Source of the DNA: Branchipolynoe longqiensis
Taxonomy: Eukaryota; Annelida; Polychaeta; Phyllodocida; Polynoidae
Assembly (NCBI GenBank): GCA_030323885.1
Contig: CM059199.1
Span: 41,982,590-42,046,589 of the forward strand
Length of the DNA stretch: 64,000 bases
Reading direction: 5' to 3'
Each line of letters opens with the position of its first letter. Positions within the stretch are counted from its first letter, which is position 1. The position numbers and the translations under genes are program-made. The notes below the pieces were generated by a model. It ran no database searches. It was not told the DNA's origin and saw only the letters and a list, made by a program, of their open reading frames with translations. Shown here piece by piece: positions 40,781 through 50,453 of the stretch.

Positions 40781-41376
40781 GGGGCCAGGAGGCGAGGATG
40801 GTGGGGCGGTAGTGGTGGGGGGTGGGGCCGCAGGAGGGGGCGGCGGGCAGGGTGGCCTGGAGGTCGGGGTCGATTACATCGACGGTGGGCTCGTCGAGGG
40901 AAGGGCGGGGCGGGGCTGGGTGTTTGAGGGGGCGGGGGTCGGGGGAGGAGGTGCGGCAGGGGCGGGCTAGGGGGGCGGCGAAGTCGTGGGCGGTGGGGGG
41001 GGGGGGTCGGGGGGCGGGCGGGGGGGCGGGTCGGGGGGCGGGTCAGGGGGGTCAGGGGGGCAGAGGAAGGCAGTGTCGCCAGGGTCGAGGTGGACGTCTG
41101 GGTCGAGGATGGTGGGCGACTGGCGCCGGGCGGCGGTGGGGGCCTTACTGAGGGGGCACTGGGGCCGGGTGGCGGTGGGAGCCTTGCCGAGGGGGCGCTG
41201 GGGCCCGAGGCGGGTGTGGTTGCCGGAGGGAACGGCGGTGCCGAGGCGGCGGGCAGGCCGCGCCTCGGGCAGCTGGGCGGTAGTGTCCGGAGGGCTGGTA
41301 GCAATGTGGTGGGCGGCTTTAATAGGGTGTGTGGGCCGGTCTGGGGCCTCCGTGCCGGGCTGGAGGTGCCGGCTCC
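40781..41376 (-). other. GC-rich Pro-rich spacer between Gag-like ORF and RT
   Basis: The Gag frame continues after its stop as a 200-residue Pro/Arg-rich frame (40702-41304) with no domain. The sequence is G/C runs with GGGGCGG words, and all frames are compositionally extreme. It may be a linker or decayed coding sequence. Confidence 0.5.
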
Positions 41377-42588
41377 CTAAAAATCCGGCGAGGCGGGAGC
41401 CGCTGCCCGGGCGCGCTTGGCCAGACAGGCGTCCTCACTGTGCCTGGTCAATACCTTCCGCACATTGGCGCAGTATGCGCATGCGTGGAGCTGTTTGGAC
41501 GCCCCCTGGCCGTGGACCTCCCCCGGGGCTGCGTGGGTGCAGGAGTTGGGGTCCCGGTTCCAGGCATAACACAGTGGGCCGTGGGTGTCCTTGCTGTAGG
41601 CCACGCGTGTGTCGGTGTGAGCGCGGGACTGGGGGCGGGGCCTTGCAGGGTCGGCGGAGCGGGGTTGGCTGGTGGTGGACTGGGGGGGCATGGCGAGGGA
41701 CTCCAATCTGAGGAGGTTTATAGCTACAGGGTCATGCCAACCGTGGGGGAGGGCGCCGTCCGCGATCGCGGTGAAGACCGCCTCAGAGTAGTGGCGGACG
41801 GTCGCCCAAGGGTATATGAGGTTGTCACGGCAGATAGCTAAGATATGGTGGTGGAGTCCCGGGGCGGAGTGGGCGGGGAAATCGGGGTGGTCGATGAGGA
41901 TGAGGAGGGCGAGGGCATATTCGTCCTTGGTCGCCTCCCCCCTCTTCACCGGCTTCCTCTCGGGACCTCGCCTCACCAGATCGGAGGGGAAGATATAATT
42001 AGAAGGAATACCTTGGCGTCTGGTTGAGTGTCGCGCCTCGGCGGATGCCAGGATTTCCCTGACGGCGTCGGCCGTAGAGGCGGGGTTGTGCCGGGTCTCC
42101 TCCTCCTGGTAGGCCGGCGACGCGAGGGGCTGTACTTGGGGCAGGAGGTGGCGGTACCTCCCGTACTCCGGGTGTGTGGCTCCGGGGAGGGCCGCCTGCG
42201 GCGGCGGCGGGGGCCGGGCCGCGGCGGTGGCAGGTGCCCGAGGCGTGGGTGCGGCCCGGTGCTCCGGGGCCGGCGGGGGCGCCTCTGGCGCGGGCCGGGT
42301 GCCGTTGGTGCTGATGTGGTCGATCCGGGCGTGGAGGTCGGCAGTGGCCTGCCGGTGCTCGGCGTTGGCCTGCCGGTGCTCGTCATTGGCCTGCCGATGC
42401 TCCAGTTGCATCCGCTGGATGGCTTCCAGCACTGAGGACATCTCGGAGCCCGAGGAACGGTCCGAGGGCGCCGGGGGGGAGACCGAGACGGACGCCGGTG
42501 ACTCGTCCCTCCCGGGCGTGGTAGAAGGCCCCGGAGTGCGGGGGGCGGCCCGAGAGCCCTTCCGACCGCGTCCTTTCCCCTGAGGCAT
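41377..42588 (-). CDS. Gag-like ORF1 of the retrotransposon
   Basis: 403 residues from a true ATG. Residues 1-60 are basic and Ser/Pro-rich. About 60-95 holds EHRQAN repeats (RMQLEHRQANDEHRQANAEHRQ), probably a helix or coiled coil. A Pro/Ala-rich linker follows. The C-terminal part is Cys/His-rich: CYAWNRDPNSCTH, then LHACAYCANV and RHSEDAC, a possible zinc-binding module. Such ORFs precede RT in Ngaro/DIRS elements and are assumed to be structural nucleic-acid-binding proteins. Intact in this copy. Confidence 0.75.
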   Translation of the reverse strand: MPQGKGRGRKGSRAAPRTPGPSTTPGRDESPASVSVSPPAPSDRSSGSEMSSVLEAIQRMQLEHRQANDEHRQANAEHRQATADLHARIDHISTNGTRPAPEAPPPAPEHRAAPTPRAPATAAARPPPPPQAALPGATHPEYGRYRHLLPQVQPLASPAYQEEETRHNPASTADAVREILASAEARHSTRRQGIPSNYIFPSDLVRRGPERKPVKRGEATKDEYALALLILIDHPDFPAHSAPGLHHHILAICRDNLIYPWATVRHYSEAVFTAIADGALPHGWHDPVAINLLRLESLAMPPQSTTSQPRSADPARPRPQSRAHTDTRVAYSKDTHGPLCYAWNRDPNSCTHAAPGEVHGQGASKQLHACAYCANVRKVLTRHSEDACLAKRARAAAPASPDF

Positions 42589-42639
42589 GCTTGTAGTTGG
42601 AGCTGGTGTGTGTCAGCGGTCCGAGGTGTAGGCCAAGGA

Positions 42640-42945
42640 GGAAAAGCGGAGAGAGGCGGAAGACGGCAGGAGGGTGAGTGCCTGAGGAGAGCCGGCGGGC
42701 GGCCTTATAAGGGAGGAAGGGGGGGGCGAGAGCCGGTGAGGTGCGAATGCTGGCAGCCCGGGGGAGGGTGAGATGTGGCGAGCAGCGGGCGTCGGGTGAG
42801 GCGTGAGCGCCAGAACAAAGAAGGTGGCGGAAGGGGGGGGGGGGGGGCGAGCCGGGGCTCGGCCGAGGTGAGTAGGCAGCGCCACAGCGGCGGGGGAGGG
42901 TCTCCTCCTTCCCTCGCATCAAACGTAATGCTTCGCATTACGACC
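42640..42945 (-). repeat. Terminal direct repeat, 5' copy
   Basis: 306 bp matching 37571-37878. It would contain the promoter if the element behaves like its relatives. Its outer edge again forms TAATGCGAAGCATTA. Confidence 0.95.
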
Positions 42946-43074
42946 AATGATGCTCTGGACAAACAAATGGAAGAAATGGTTTATACTTGGTGGTATGTAG
43001 TGGAATCAGCTTCCACTGGCTAGTATGTTGTAGGATAGAGATGGTGTTTTCTTGTGTCAAGAATGTTATTGTAG

Positions 43075-43250
43075 TGGTATGCACTGACCTCTCAGGCAAG
43101 GAGCCGAATAGAAAGGTAGGCGTTGTCAGGATGGTTATATCAGGGAGCCTAGGTAGTGTAATGGTTAGCACACTGGCCCGGAATGCAAAGAGATGTGTGT
43201 TTGAGTCCTGCTCTTGGCGCACTATTTCCCAATGTCCTCACCCCCACAAC
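43075..43250 (+). repeat. Repeat R (tRNA-like module), unit 1
   Basis: GCACTGACCTCTCAGGCAAGGAGCC, GCCTAGGTAGTGTAATGGTTAGCACACTGGCCCGG, then a B box GTGTTTGAGTCC and CTCTTGGCGC. GCCTAGG can pair with the 3' CTAGGC of better copies, giving a tRNA-like acceptor, but no proper anticodon arm forms, so I read it as a tRNA-derived SINE head, not a gene. Confidence 0.75.
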
Positions 43251-43254
43251 GCTA

Positions 43255-43767
43255 TGTAAAATATTCCGATATTTGGCAAGGGGGTAATGCAAATGTTCTA
43301 TTACTGATCGGTGTATGCGACCAGGTGCATGTATATATATATATATATACATATATGGCTTGGTGGTGCCTGAGTGGGATGGAAATAGATATAGTGGTGG
43401 TGGAAGGTCTGGGTGTGATTGCACTCAGGGCCTACCCCTTCTGCTGGGGTAGGGGTCACTACACTCAAAAGGTCAAGGTTGGTGGTGGCCATGGGGCCAT
43501 ACAGCTAGTGGTGGTGGGCAGACCACTGGTATCCATATAGACCAGGAATGCTGGATTCCTATTGGTGAGACCAGGAATGCTTGATTCCTATTGGTGGAAG
43601 GAGGTGGTACGATACCCTACAATGAACCCGTGTAACTATATAAGCAACAAACCAGAGGGTTGGACTGTCTCTTCTTCTATTATGCTTTACTCGCTTCCTT
43701 TCTCTTTGTCTGTATTGTTTTCCTTATAGCCTACGTTCACAGCCACATATCCAAGCATTAGATTCTA
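43255..43767 (+). mobile_element. Solo-LTR-like element, copy 3
   Basis: Starts TGTAAAATATTCCGATATTTGGC and ends near CATATCCAAGCATTAGATTCTA. Contains a TA tract (43331-43354), the GGCAGACCACTGGTATCC block, CTATATAAGCAACAAACC (TATA-like) and TTCTCTTTGTCTGTATTG. Inserted within repeat R. Confidence 0.65.
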
Positions 43768-44078
43768 AAACTGGTTGCCGTGACCATGATCCTGTACACG
43801 CTATCCACTGTATAATTGTTGGACCTGCCCTGTGTATGTGTAAGCATATTGCATGTGTGTATGTAATTGTAAGCATTAAAAGACTTACAATTTCAGGGGG
43901 ATGAGTGTATTGGTATGCACTCGAGGCAAGGAGCCACATAGGCAGGTAGGCGTGGGCAGTATGGTGATATCAGGGAGCCTAGGTGGTGTAATGATTAGCA
44001 CCCTGGCCCGGAATGCAAAGAGATGTTGGTTCGAGTCCTGCTCTAGGCGCATTATTTCCCATTTTCACCCCCTCCCAC
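43768..44078 (+). repeat. Repeat R, unit 2 with upstream segment
   Basis: CCATGACCATGATCCTGTACACGCTATCCACTG...GTAAGCATTAAAAGACTTACAATTTCAGGGGG, then AGGCAAGGAGCCACATAGGCAGG and the tRNA-like GCCTAGGTGGTGTAATGATTAGCACCCTGGCCCGG...GGTTCGAGTCC. The same order recurs at 48.5-49.1 kb. Confidence 0.8.
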
Positions 44079-44082
44079 ATTA

Positions 44083-44657
44083 AAGCTGTGTTCACATGGG
44101 CAAAATGTAAAGTGATTTAGACAAGGCTAATCATATGAATCGATTTAGTTTGAAAGTGTTTCGCGTTCACACTGGCAGTGCTTTGAGTCGGTTTAAGGCG
44201 GAAGTGGATATCTGCGCATGAGCAAGTCCAGACTAACCAGTCCCAGTTTGGGTTTGTTGACGTCGGCACGAAAGAGTGTGGGTTCGACCTAGATATGTAT
44301 GGACTGAATCGTATTGGTTTGGAGCGGTCAAAACTTCTGCTGGGCAGTGAAACCCTAAAAATATATGATGAAAAAAATATCTGTGCACAGCTAGCAGTTT
44401 CATAGACCAAATTATATTATATAGTGTGAGGTCTGTAATCCGCCTCAAGTAAGTCAGTTGCGTTCACACGGGCAAAATAAATCGATTCACAGAAATCTAC
44501 TCATGTACACTACCTCGACAAGTGGTTTACATTATCAGGATCACAGGAATCGATTCAGCCCTAATCCGACTCAGCCGCGCGTTCACACCTGAAATGTAGC
44601 CCAAACTATACAAGTCAATTTCTACGAATTGATTTACATTGCCCGTGTGAACACGGC
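44083..44657. mobile_element. Element D, copy 1 (TTA-flanked)
   Basis: Left AAGCTGTGTTCACATGGGCAAA, right TTGCCCGTGTGAACACGGC, with TTA at 44080-44082 and 44658-44660. The centre (44200-44430) matches the reverse complement of the centre of 47707-48264. Words ATCGATTCA and GATTTA are repeated. No transposase. TWA target suggests PIF/Harbinger (inference). Confidence 0.75.
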
Positions 44658-44665
44658 TTATGTAT

Positions 44666-44775
44666 AGACCTTTGCTATTTAATCCATCATGTGATTATAA
44701 ATAAGGACTAGATACCACCAGTGATATTCCTGAATACAGAAACCATCAGCTGATAGATGTAATAGTTCTCATCGC
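44666..44775. repeat. Single dispersed 89-bp satellite monomer
   Basis: AATCCATCATGTGATTATAAATAAGGACTAG, ACCACCAGTGATATTCCTGAATAC and GATAGATGTAATAGTTCTCAT align with the 36.9-kb satellite unit. Confidence 0.8.
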
Positions 44776-44808
44776 TTCGTGGTCATCTCGATACGAGGAG
44801 GATCCTAG

Positions 44809-45130
44809 TTTGGTTGTTGGGGTTTTCCATCATGGCAACAGCTACGATCATATCAGGATGGGTACCGACTTGCAACAGTGCAGACTCATGCACTTTATAA
44901 TGCTGCCCCAGTGATACACATGGTTACCGGCACCATAGCCCGATTTTCCACTCATAATCACTCACATCCTGATACGGTGGAAAACAGTTTTTACCCTACC
45001 GTAGTAATGCCAGTTTCCAGGCTAGGTAGCTACAAGTGCCAATTTAGTAAATTGCTGGCATGACTCAGCCAGGTTTTCGAACTCCCGATCTTCCACGCAG
45101 GAAGCACGTACTCTTACTGCTTCCGACATT
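44809..45130 (-). mobile_element. SINE1, full length but diverged, type B head
   Basis: TTTGGTTGTTGGGGTTTTCCATCATGGCAACAGC through CTCCCGATCTTCCACGCAGGAAGCACGTACTC. Confidence 0.88.
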
Positions 45131-45195
45131 GCATTTGGTCATCGGCCAATCACATATTCGCTTTCTCATCCAAGGTAAGAAATACATGGATATAA

Positions 45196-46461
45196 AGGCT
45201 CTGTTACACCTCGCCGGATTTGGGAAATTGTGCAAACAAAGTCCATCGATATCCGGCAAAGTTCAGTTTATGTTTGTTACATATCCGTTGATATCCGTTG
45301 ATATCCATTGATATCCGGCCCGATCCGTTACACGTTTTGAGGATGCACAAAACTTGTAACGGATTGTGCCAGACTGATGTATGTGGTTATTATCCGTTAC
45401 CATCCGTTCTCCGTCCGTTCCCGTCTGTTACCCGTCTGCTAATACCCCTGTCACACTACAACGTAATGAGCGAACGTGAGCCTAACGTGGTGATCTTTCA
45501 TCATTACGTTGATGTATGTTGGATTACGTTATTATGACATCATAATGACGTCATAATGACGTCGAGCTACGTCACATTACGTCGTATTACGTCAAGGTTT
45601 TGGACATGTTCAAAACTGTTGACGTAGTTCGAACGTAAGGGTTTACGTTCGCCGGACGTTCTGTACACGTTCGGTGAACGTCAATGATGTTAAACCGACG
45701 TTATTAAAATGTTAGTCACTACATTCAACTACGTTGCACTACGTTGCACTACGTTGACCCACATTAAACCCGGTTGAAACATCCACACGACGTAATGGGA
45801 ATGTCAGGATAACGTCAGGATAACGTCAGGATAACGTCAGGATAACGTCAGGAGAACGTACGGTCAACATAGTTCAACGTTTCGCCATCAGGTAACGTAT
45901 TTCTGGCGATGGAGTAACGTTCATAACGTTCCGTGAACGTAATGAAGTTGACCTCTCTCGTTGAATGATGGTATCACTATGCCGCATCCACGTTCAACTT
46001 GTGCCGAAATTTGCATACTACGCCGAGAAGTTCAACGTTCTTCACGTTCTCCCTACATTGACGTCGTTACGTCGTAGTGTGACAGGGCCATTACGTCCGT
46101 TACCGTCCATTCCCTCTGTTACCATCTGTTACCATATGTTACCGTCCGTTACCATCCGTTACTGTATGTTACCATCCGTTACCACCCGTTGCCATCAGTT
46201 ACTGCCCGTTACCATCCGTTCCCGTCCGTCACATATCCATTACACTTCCGTTGCCGTTCGTTATAGTTATTTTTGTATCATGAATTGTCCGTTGATCATT
46301 AGATATGTTAACAACTGTTACCATCCGTTACTGGCTGTTACCCATCTGTCTATTACCATCCCTTACATAGTCGATACATTTCAAGTCCGAATCACACCGG
46401 ACTACCATCTTTGTGTCCGGGTCTATCCGTTTTCTCAATCCGGCGAGGTGTGACAGGGGCT
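45196..46461. mobile_element. Element C, copy with element B nested inside
   Basis: Left AGGCTCTGTTACACCTCGCCGG, right CCGGCGAGGTGTGACAGGGGCT; TAA on the left (45193-45195), TTA on the right (46462-46464). Tandem 10-bp units of CCGTTACCAT/CCGTTCCCGT flank the nested B at 45380-45440 and 46092-46260, and ATCCGTTGATATCC repeats occur at 45285-45320. The right end includes CTATCCGTTTTCTCAATCCGGCG, as in 50454-50671. Confidence 0.75.
45443..46090. mobile_element. Element B, copy 2
   Basis: TACCCCTGTCACACTACAACG at left, CGTCGTAGTGTGACAGGGCCA at right; TAA before, TTA after. Inside are AGGATAACGTC tandem units of 11 bp (45795-45850), GTTGCACTAC (45735-45760) and many ACGTT words. Confidence 0.75.
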
Positions 46462-46464
46462 TTA

Positions 46465-46727
46465 CGTACGAGACTCAGCACATATGTTTGAGACACTTCT
46501 ATGATGGCAAATGCAATTCCAATTATAGTAATGCCAACGACATTTCCAGGAGGCATGCGTTTCTAGGAAGTAATCATCAAAAAATGATTTAGAGGCCAAC
46601 TAGGTGAGTTATTCTGAACAGGTAAATCATGTGAAAATGACAGGTAGGGAGGAGAGCCTTCCCAGATTACGTTTAGGTGATAGCACTGTATTCGGAATCT
46701 AAGTACGATGATAAGGTCACACTGCAA
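46465..46727. other. Unassigned sequence
   Basis: Nothing recognised. Confidence 0.5.
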
Positions 46728-47020
46728 TTGTTTGTTTGTTGTTGTTTTACATCCTAGCAACATCTAAGATCATATCAAGATGGGTACCGACTTGTGACAG
46801 TGCGCACTCATGGTGACCTTATAGTGGTGCCCCACTGGAAAATCAGGCCGCCAACACCATGACCTGATATCCCACTGAGTCAGATTAACCTGACACAGAG
46901 CAAATCGGTCCTGGCCCTATCCTAGTAATGCCGAGTGCCAAGCTAGAAAGCGACAAGTATAAATTTTTAAGTCATTGGTTTGACTCGACCAGGGTTTGAA
47001 CCCACAAACTCATGGGTTCG
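46728..47020 (-). mobile_element. SINE1, part of head missing
   Basis: TGTTTGTTGTTGTTTTACATCCTAGCAAC through the inner head GTTTGAACCCACAAACTCATGGGTTCGG. It stops where the next SINE1 begins. Confidence 0.92.
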
Positions 47021-47021
47021 G

Positions 47022-47350
47022 ATGGTGGCGGAATCAGTGGAAGCACTGGCGTCTTCTGCGGAAGGTCGAGAGTTCGAAATGCTGGCAGAGTCAAACCAGT
47101 GACGTACACAATCATAAAGTTCTTCTGGCTACCTATTTTGGCACTCAGCATTACTAGGATAGGCCTGGCTACATCAGTAGTAGGGTAATGGTGTCAATAC
47201 GTCTTATTGGGTGATGACGCTGGCATCCTGGTGTCCCAGTGGGGCAAGACTATAAAAGGCACAATGAGTTTGCACTGTCACAAGTCGGTAGTTCTCCAGA
47301 TATGGCATTAGATGTTCCTACGAAGCAAAACTCAAACCAAAGGAAAAATA
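47022..47350 (+). mobile_element. SINE1, diverged, full length
   Basis: GGTGGCGGAATCAGTGGAAGCACTGGCG through GCATTAGATGTTCCTACGAAGCAAAACTCAAACC. Head-to-head with the preceding copy. Confidence 0.8.
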
Positions 47351-47703
47351 ATCTTACCTGAAAAGGAACTTAGGTTTCCTTAGTGAGATCAAAAATAGTA
47401 ATACACCGATTGTGTACAACTGATTTAACACTGTGTATTCCGATGATAGCATCAAATTGTACCTAAGTACTGATCCAAACTTCATTCTACACATCTCAGT
47501 AACCCAGATGCCGGCGTAATTAAAACTGTTGTTGCGGCATAGAAAGCAGGATTACATCAATTTAATATAACTCATTTCTAGTGACGGCTATGGTATTAGA
47601 TTTGTTATGTGCACGACACCATTTCCTTAGCATACATTGACTTCAAATATCTCCAAAGATAACCATTTATGATACAGGTTACTTCAACCTAAAGTAATTG
47701 AGA
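47351..47703. other. AT-rich; possible decayed element J end
   Basis: ACTTCAAATATCTCCAAAG...CCATTTATGATACAGGTTACTTCAACCTAAAG (47640-47695) resembles the J-like stretch at 3935-4000. Otherwise unassigned. Confidence 0.4.
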
Positions 47704-47706
47704 TTA

Positions 47707-48264
47707 TAGCGGTGTTCACACCTCGGCATTAAGTCGCCTCATCTAGTGCACCTTATCTAATTTGGCTCACATTGGCCGTGTGAACCCGATGCTGAGGCGG
47801 ATTAAGGCTGAGTCGCCTCATCTAGTTCGCCTCAAGTAGGTCACCTCGAGAGGTGGTTTAAATGAAGCGAACTAGCTTGAGTCGGCCCATCTTGCTTGTG
47901 TGGATGGTAGCGGTTTACTTGAAGCGGATTAAGCATGTCACACTATATAATATAATTTGGTCTATGAACCAGTGCATAGAGGTGCACAGATATTTTTTTC
48001 ATAATTTATTTTTAGGTTTTCACTGCCCAGTAGAAGGTTTGACCATTCCAAAACAACACGATTCAGTCGAAACAGATCTAGGTCAAACCCACACTCTCTC
48101 CTGCCGACGTTGACTAACCAAAACTGGCGCTGGTTAGTTTGGACTTGCTCATGCACAGATATCGATTTCCGCCTTAATCCGCTCCATGTGTGGACACAAC
48201 ACTAGTTCGCCTCATCTAGTTCGCCTTATCTAGTTTGGCCTAAAGTTGTGGGTGTGAACACGGC
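47707..48264. mobile_element. Element D, copy 2 (TTA-flanked)
   Basis: Left TAGCGGTGTTCACACCTCGG, right GTGGGTGTGAACACGGC; TTA at 47704-47706 and 48265-48267. GCCTCATCTAGT and its complement recur as short repeats in both arms. The central 200 bp is inverted relative to copy 1. Confidence 0.78.
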
Positions 48265-48267
48265 TTA

Positions 48268-48490
48268 TGACGAACAACCTAATGTTGTTATGTGTATATA
48301 CAGGCAAATTTACCTGTGCTAGAGCCATAAACCACTACAGCCCAGCGACTTCTGTGTGTCTCTTCCTAGAATGACTTATTTATATCATCATTAATGTCCA
48401 TATATTTAGAATATACATGTATTAATAGCTGCATTTTACATCCACATACACAATACTTAAATATAAATATGCGATATATATATATCTATG
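48268..48490. other. Unassigned AT-rich sequence
   Basis: Nothing recognised. TATATATA near 48474. Confidence 0.5.
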
Positions 48491-48492
48491 CT

Positions 48493-49135
48493 AATCTGCA
48501 CTGACCTCTCAGGCAAGGAGCCGCAGAGACAGGTAGGTGTGGGTAGGGTGGTGACATCAGGGAGCCTAGGTGGTGTAATGGTTAGCACACTGGCCCAAAA
48601 TGTATGAGATGCGGGCTCGATTCCCACTCTAGGCACAATATTTCCAATTGTCATCACCCACATGCCACCGATTGCCATGACCATGATGACAATGGTTGTT
48701 GACCCACGCTGTGTATGTATATGTAAATGTATTGCCTATTATGCATGTAATTGTATGCATTAACTGTCTATTTAAAAGACTTATACTTCCAGGGGGACGA
48801 GTGTAGTAATCTGCACTGGTTTCCATGACCATGATCCTATAAAGCTATGCACTGTATGGTTGTTGAACCTACCCTGTGTATATATATATGTGTAAGTGCA
48901 TTGCTTGTATGCAATTGTAAGCATTACATGACCATTTAAAAGACTTACAATTCCAGGGGGCGGGCGAGTGTAGTAATCTGCACTGACCTCTCAGGCAAGG
49001 AGCCACATAGACAGGTAGGTGTGGGTAGGGTGATGCCATGAGGGAGCCTAGCTGATGTAATGGTTAGCAGACTGGCCCGAAGTGCAAGAGATGTGGGTTC
49101 GATTCCCTCTCTAAGCACAATATTTCACATTTTCA
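48493..49135 (+). repeat. Repeat R, units 3 and 4 in tandem
   Basis: Two copies, at about 48493-48655 and 48972-49135, of GCACTGACCTCTCAGGCAAGGAGCC + GCCTAGGTGGTGTAATGGTTAGCACACTGG + GGGTTCGATTCC. Between them are two copies of the CCATGACCATGAT...GTATGCATTAACTG...TTTAAAAGACTTA...CCAGGGGG segment. A box and B box are retained but the anticodon arm is poor. Confidence 0.82.
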
Positions 49136-49489
49136 TCACCCCCAACGACAATACCATGTCAATCTGCTTACCACCTGCCAAAGAATATCCATGACGCCAA
49201 CATTGGGACATCTCACCAAATGCTTGGTTAGACAGCTATGTCACTTGCAGCGAAAAATGTCAGAATTATAATATTGTGTTAGACCCCCCCCCCCCTACAA
49301 CAAGTGTGGCGAGTGAGGCAGTCATACTGTCAAAAGCAGCCACAGTTGTCGCCACCCTGAGTGTTTGTTGTGGAACTGTGGTTTGTCCTCAGTGAATACT
49401 CGATGGTATCGCACATAGGCAAGCAACAATAATAATGGTGATCTATATGGTATTTATATTTGTCATCATCATGCTGTCAGTCGCGATGC
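49136..49489. other. Unassigned sequence with a C-run
   Basis: Poly-C at 49286-49297. No gene recognised. Confidence 0.5.
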
Positions 49490-49506
49490 GACAAAGACTG
49501 CTTTCA

Positions 49507-49770
49507 TTACTTGACTGCCCCTCTCCGTTTAGCTCTCTGCTGTGAGAGTTGCATCCATGAGTTGGTCTTAATGTCTCTCAGCTTCAGGTTTCTCTTGATG
49601 GTATCCTTGAACTGGAGACTAGGGCACCCTCTCTTTCTGTAACCAGAAGACAGTTGAGAATCAAGGATCTGCTTTGGTAGCCTGTCTGATGACATCCTCT
49701 TTTTGATCAGAAGATCTTCCATAGAGGGCAGCCCCGTCCGTTTGAGTTTTTTCATGAAAGCTGCCTGCAA
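49507..49770 (-). pseudogene. LINE ORF2 C-terminal relic
   Basis: 87 open residues on the minus strand with the C-terminal signature of RTE/craniofacial-type LINE proteins: RLPKQILDSQL, YRKRGCPSLQFKDTIKRNLK and a Trp-containing end (TNSWMQLSQQRAK). The segment between LLIKK and MSSDRLPKQ appears to lack the usual RW-GH stretch, so a deletion is likely. No RT upstream in frame. A fragment, not an active element. Confidence 0.7.
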
Positions 49771-50075
49771 AAGTGTTGAAGTGCTGCTGGCTTTTGCAAG
49801 TTACCAGCAGCACTCTCTCAGGGAGCAAATAGAGGTTTCACACCAGCAAGAACATGTCAAGACAGGCGCAAAACTATTTGTCCCTGCAGTGGCTGGTTGG
49901 GAGATGTTGGGGATTCCATACATCAACCGCCCTTAATGCTGCCACAGTGACATGGTTTTCTGTTTAGGGTTTGCTCCGTTAGCCTTCGGTTCTGCCAAGA
50001 ACCTGTACCACAAGGCAGTGGTTTACAACTCTGCAGGGCAGGGGCGTCAAACTCCCTGAGGTATTGCTATACCTG
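49750..50075 (-). repeat. Dispersed repeat P, copy 2
   Basis: Reverse complement of 11010-11345. Landmarks TTGCAAAAGCCAGCAGCACTTCAACAC, AGGGACAAATAG, AAGGGCGGTT and CTGCCTTGTGGTA. Contiguous with the LINE relic. Confidence 0.65.
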
Positions 50076-50450
50076 CATACCCAACAATAATAATGGTGAT
50101 GTATACGCTATTTATATTTGTATAATAACTAATACAGCACATATATGAAAGCAGTTTGGCTGCGAGTCAATTTGACTTTGCAGGAGTGACTTTCCCCGGG
50201 AGGGCTAATTTGTTGGATTCTCACATTTGTCCTGAGCTAGGTAATTCTCAGTGTATATATCAGAAATGCATTGCAGTAATTGATCTGCTTTACTTGCAGC
50301 TTTTCACATAGGACATTTTGGAGGAGGTGTCATTTTCATTGCCAGCTCGCTACTGTCTAGATGGTGAAGATTGGCAATAATGAAAGCCAAGAGCCTTCTG
50401 GATATAGCAGAAATGAGTTGGCATCGAGGGTACTGTTGAAGGTTGCATAC
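50076..50450. other. Unassigned sequence
   Basis: Nothing recognised. Confidence 0.5.
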
Positions 50451-50453
50451 TAA

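Larger units (their letters stand above)
37571..42945 (-). mobile_element. Tyrosine-recombinase retrotransposon (Ngaro/DIRS-like)
   Basis: A 5.4-kb element read on the minus strand. Order: direct repeat, Gag-like ORF, Pro-rich spacer, reverse transcriptase, RNase H, tyrosine recombinase, AATAAA, direct repeat. RT plus RNase H followed by a tyrosine recombinase and no integrase or protease defines the YR retrotransposons (DIRS, PAT, Ngaro). Same-orientation terminal repeats favour the Ngaro/PAT side over DIRS1, whose ends are inverted. The third repeat (B2 of Ngaro) is not evident. GC content is far above the flanks. AATGAT lies at both borders (37565-37570 and 42946-42951). Coding is disrupted (frameshift and in-frame stop), so this copy is probably not autonomous. 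Confidence 0.9.

Noticed and set aside
38211..42583. Plus-strand ORFs of 100-281 residues over the YR retrotransposon
   Set aside because: Antisense shadows of a GC-rich coding region; the minus strand carries the catalytic motifs.
37571..42945. Ordinary Ty3-type LTR retrotransposon
   Set aside because: Terminal direct repeats look LTR-like, but there is a tyrosine recombinase with a full catalytic set in place of an integrase, and no protease was recognised.
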